Assembly (NCBI GenBank): GCA_037903475.1
Contig: JBAJFG010000610.1
Location: 372,001-436,000 of the forward strand
Direction: 5' to 3'
Length of the DNA stretch: 64,000 bases
Source: Ancylostoma caninum
Taxonomy: Eukaryota > Nematoda > Chromadorea > Rhabditida > Ancylostomatidae
In this document: one piece after another, positions 61,886 to 64,000 of the stretch
How positions within the stretch are numbered: position 1 is the stretch's first letter
How the letters are laid out: every line of letters begins with the position of its first letter
Notes under the pieces: model-generated
Seen by the model: only the letters and a program-made list of their open reading frames with translations
Told to the model about the DNA's origin: nothing
Database searches by the model: none
Position numbers and translations under genes: made by a program

Positions 61886-63483
61886 CGATTAAAAAATTAA
61901 CAATCTCCTCTGGAAGTTCTGCCAGATTCTCCTATTTGCTCCTTCTCCCCGCTTGACGACAAACGTATTTTTGTATGGCTTGCACTGGTGCGCAGGCCTG
62001 GACAAAATTTTAACTCTAATGCTAAAGATAACTGACGACCACAGTAGCAGTTTATAAACTTTTCGTCGAAGTTTATAATCTTATTCGGTGTCATCTACAC
62101 TTTTTCAACTTCCCATCAAGAAGATCCAATGATTTGCTACCATTGCTAGGCGTGGATTAACCATCCGTAACTTTGTATTCTGTTAGTTAGAATACCCTGG
62201 GTGAACTAATGGCTGTCCAGAGACACTTTCACAGGAAACCTGAACATGAAAGCCTGACAAAAGCAGCTTTTCATATGGTGTGAGCTCGTCATTCCAACCT
62301 GTTCATAGCACCCTTAGCGATCTTGTTGTGAAGCTTCATGAACAAGGAGTTGCTACCTAGACGCGCTTCTTCGTGTGAGAGCCGTAGAAATTCTTTTTGT
62401 AGGACAAAACTAAAAAAGAAAGACCAATGGCTACACCGAGTACAACAGATGGTAAAATATCTGTGAGGTACTTCAGAACGAGTGCGCCTTCACAACTGCT
62501 CTTTAATTGCATGGTCCGCAGCTGCAGTTGGTGAATTTTTTCAAAAGCGCTCGCTCACCAGTGGAAGGGTGATCCTGCCTTCGGTAGGTCTTTCATGACG
62601 CAGTGATCTATGGAGCACTGAAACACGTAATTGGATGCTGAATAACAAACTCCTTGTGTTACTGCTATTATTATTAAATCTTACGTGAAGTTTGAGCGTA
62701 AGTTTGAGCGTAAGGAGATTCTTGGATATAGCACATCATGAATTTTTAAGAGCACCAGCTAAATATTTTATATCTCCCAAAAAATTCTTTAGTTTTCTCC
62801 AGCATTCTAACCAGGAGCCAATAAATCACTATGCAGGCACACCCCCACGAGAACTTTGAAATAGTTCTGCAACAAAAATACACCCACATTCAAGTAATGA
62901 GAAGGTTGATATACGAATGTGAGTGGCCCCTTCCGCGACAAAGACGCACGTAATACCTTCAGATATAAGATGCAGTGAGTTAGGGCGGGAGCGCTCCATT
63001 GTTATCAAATCCATAATTTTTGTCCTCTCTAGAAAAGAACGCTTAGGCAGGATTTGTGTTGAATTAAGGGTGTGCTTCTGCTCTCACGTACAAAATGATT
63101 TATCAAAGCAGTTCAATACTTACGACTAAGGCTGTTGATCTAAGCGGAAGAATCAAGTAAGATGGATGGCCTCGTCCGACAATCTTCCATGCTAGGATTC
63201 TGGATATATCAATACAATCGATTTCCTCCTTCTCTCCGGGAAATGTGCATAAATGACATCTATAAGTTGATACATCCACAAAAAGGAGAATGGAACAAAA
63301 TTTTCAAGCCCCTGAAGCGCTATGCATCCTCCTGGTGTGTCGAATGAGGTGACTAAATTAGTTGCACTCACACTGAAATCGACTACTCCATTTCTTACAT
63401 AGGGGTCCAGGTACCAGAGTACACCATTTCTATCCAATACCTTGATTTTATTATTGCGAAGATCAATCAACTCTTCTTGCAAG
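61886..63483 (-). CDS. Candidate four-exon gene segment, unidentified
   Basis: Four open segments connect in phase on the minus strand: 63483-63372 (LQEELIDLRNNKIKVLDRNG...), 63311-63216 (GLENFVPFSFLWMYQLIDVI...), 63026-62957 (RTKIMDLITMERSRPNSLHL...) and 61918-61886 (LPEEIVNFLI). Donors include CAGT/GTGAGT and ATCG/GTGAGT; acceptors include TCAATCTAG, GCGCTTCAG and CTGGCAG. Neither a start nor a stop is placed, and the gene would continue in both directions; a frame at 63763-63490 with EGHSPFDVMLNTLVSRYAW could be an upstream exon of ankyrin-like character. The final LPEEIVNFLI resembles the helix ends of F-box or SOCS-box segments, but this is weak. The joins rest on phase and splice signals only. 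Confidence 0.3.
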
Positions 63484-64000
63484 CTAGATTGAAACTATCA
63501 ACTTTGTTATGCAGCAAACCGACCCATGCATAGCGGGACACTAAGGTGTTTAGCATCACATCGAATGGTGAATGACCTTCTAGTGAAAATAATTCCACAA
63601 AGAAGCATACTCTGGAAGCTGCTTCTCTTATGGTAGCGAAGTCCTTCGAGTCGTGAATACAATGGCCAAGTCTGTGACCTGAACAATGTTTCTTTAATCT
63701 CCCGCCAAAACAGATGCATAGTGAACTACTAGGCAGACTTGAAGAGTTTCTTGAAAGTAACACCGTCTGCGTCCAAGGTCAACAAAAGATTCAGACGATT
63801 TTTGCCAAAATCTTCTCTACTCTCCATGTTATCACGATAGAGCCTGAAGTTGGTAACTTCGGAGAGGGGTTCGCAATCCTACTGGATGTCCATACATTGC
63901 TACACACTTTCATGGTAAAAAAACAGCACCCTTGCAAGCCAAACACTTAAAACGCAACACATTTTCATGTATTTTCTGATGAACATCAATGAGAAGAACA

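Noticed and set aside
1..64000. CRISPR arrays, bacterial operons or phage genes
   Set aside because: Repeats are inverted or dispersed, not regularly spaced direct repeats, and genes are intron-split and eukaryotic.

Overview
This is a gene-poor, repeat-rich piece of a nematode nuclear genome, most likely a strongylid (hookworm group, relatives of Ancylostoma or Necator). The evidence is intron-split genes with TTTCAG or TTTTAG acceptors, splice acceptors sitting just 5' of start codons as expected for spliced-leader trans-splicing, four minus-strand housekeeping-type genes whose best matches by eye are animal or worm proteins, many short fold-back transposons, and RTE- and CR1-like retrotransposon remains. 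There is no bacterial gene organisation, rRNA, CRISPR array or convincing tRNA.

Layout. The left 35 kb carries four genes, all transcribed right to left: a squid/hnRNP A/B-like RNA-binding protein (34868-30295, SQD-1-like, four exons, 293 aa); LSM8 (27725-11697, three exons, 98 aa, with one intron of about 15.5 kb); a ten-exon charged RE/RS/D-rich protein of unknown function (10941 to about 6168); and BLOC-1 subunit 2 (2297-104, running off the left edge). The exon joins were worked out from splice signals. They are phase-consistent and, for LSM8, BLOS-2 and SQD-1, reproduce the known family sequence across the junctions. From memory (not checked), the C. elegans orthologues lsm-8, blos-2 and sqd-1 all lie in the same chromosome IV clone region, Y73B6BL, so this looks like conserved microsynteny and possibly part of an operon.

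The right 29 kb (35-64 kb) is mostly mobile DNA. A CR1-like LINE (43766-47880, plus) is 5'-truncated, broken by stops and a frameshift, and interrupted by a 462-bp TTAA-flanked fold-back element. An RTE-like LINE (about 56440-59880, minus) is interrupted by a 1.1-kb hAT-type non-autonomous element with perfect 8-bp target duplications. A second hAT-type element lies at 42311-43428. Several TA-flanked MITE families occur in multiple copies. Two further gene candidates are weaker: a first exon with an eh1-like repressor motif at 49042-49177 (plus), and a phase-consistent set of four small exons at 63483-61886 (minus).

I found no clear new molecular system. The most interesting signals are the transposon architecture (hAT-like elements with same-orientation arrays of short repeats just inside both ends, sharing a GGCCAAAAATG core between families), a perfect 75-bp palindrome that copies a transposon end together with its flank, a cluster of TTGCGCAGTTGTC motifs, and the 15.5-kb intron that divides the Sm fold of a 98-residue protein.
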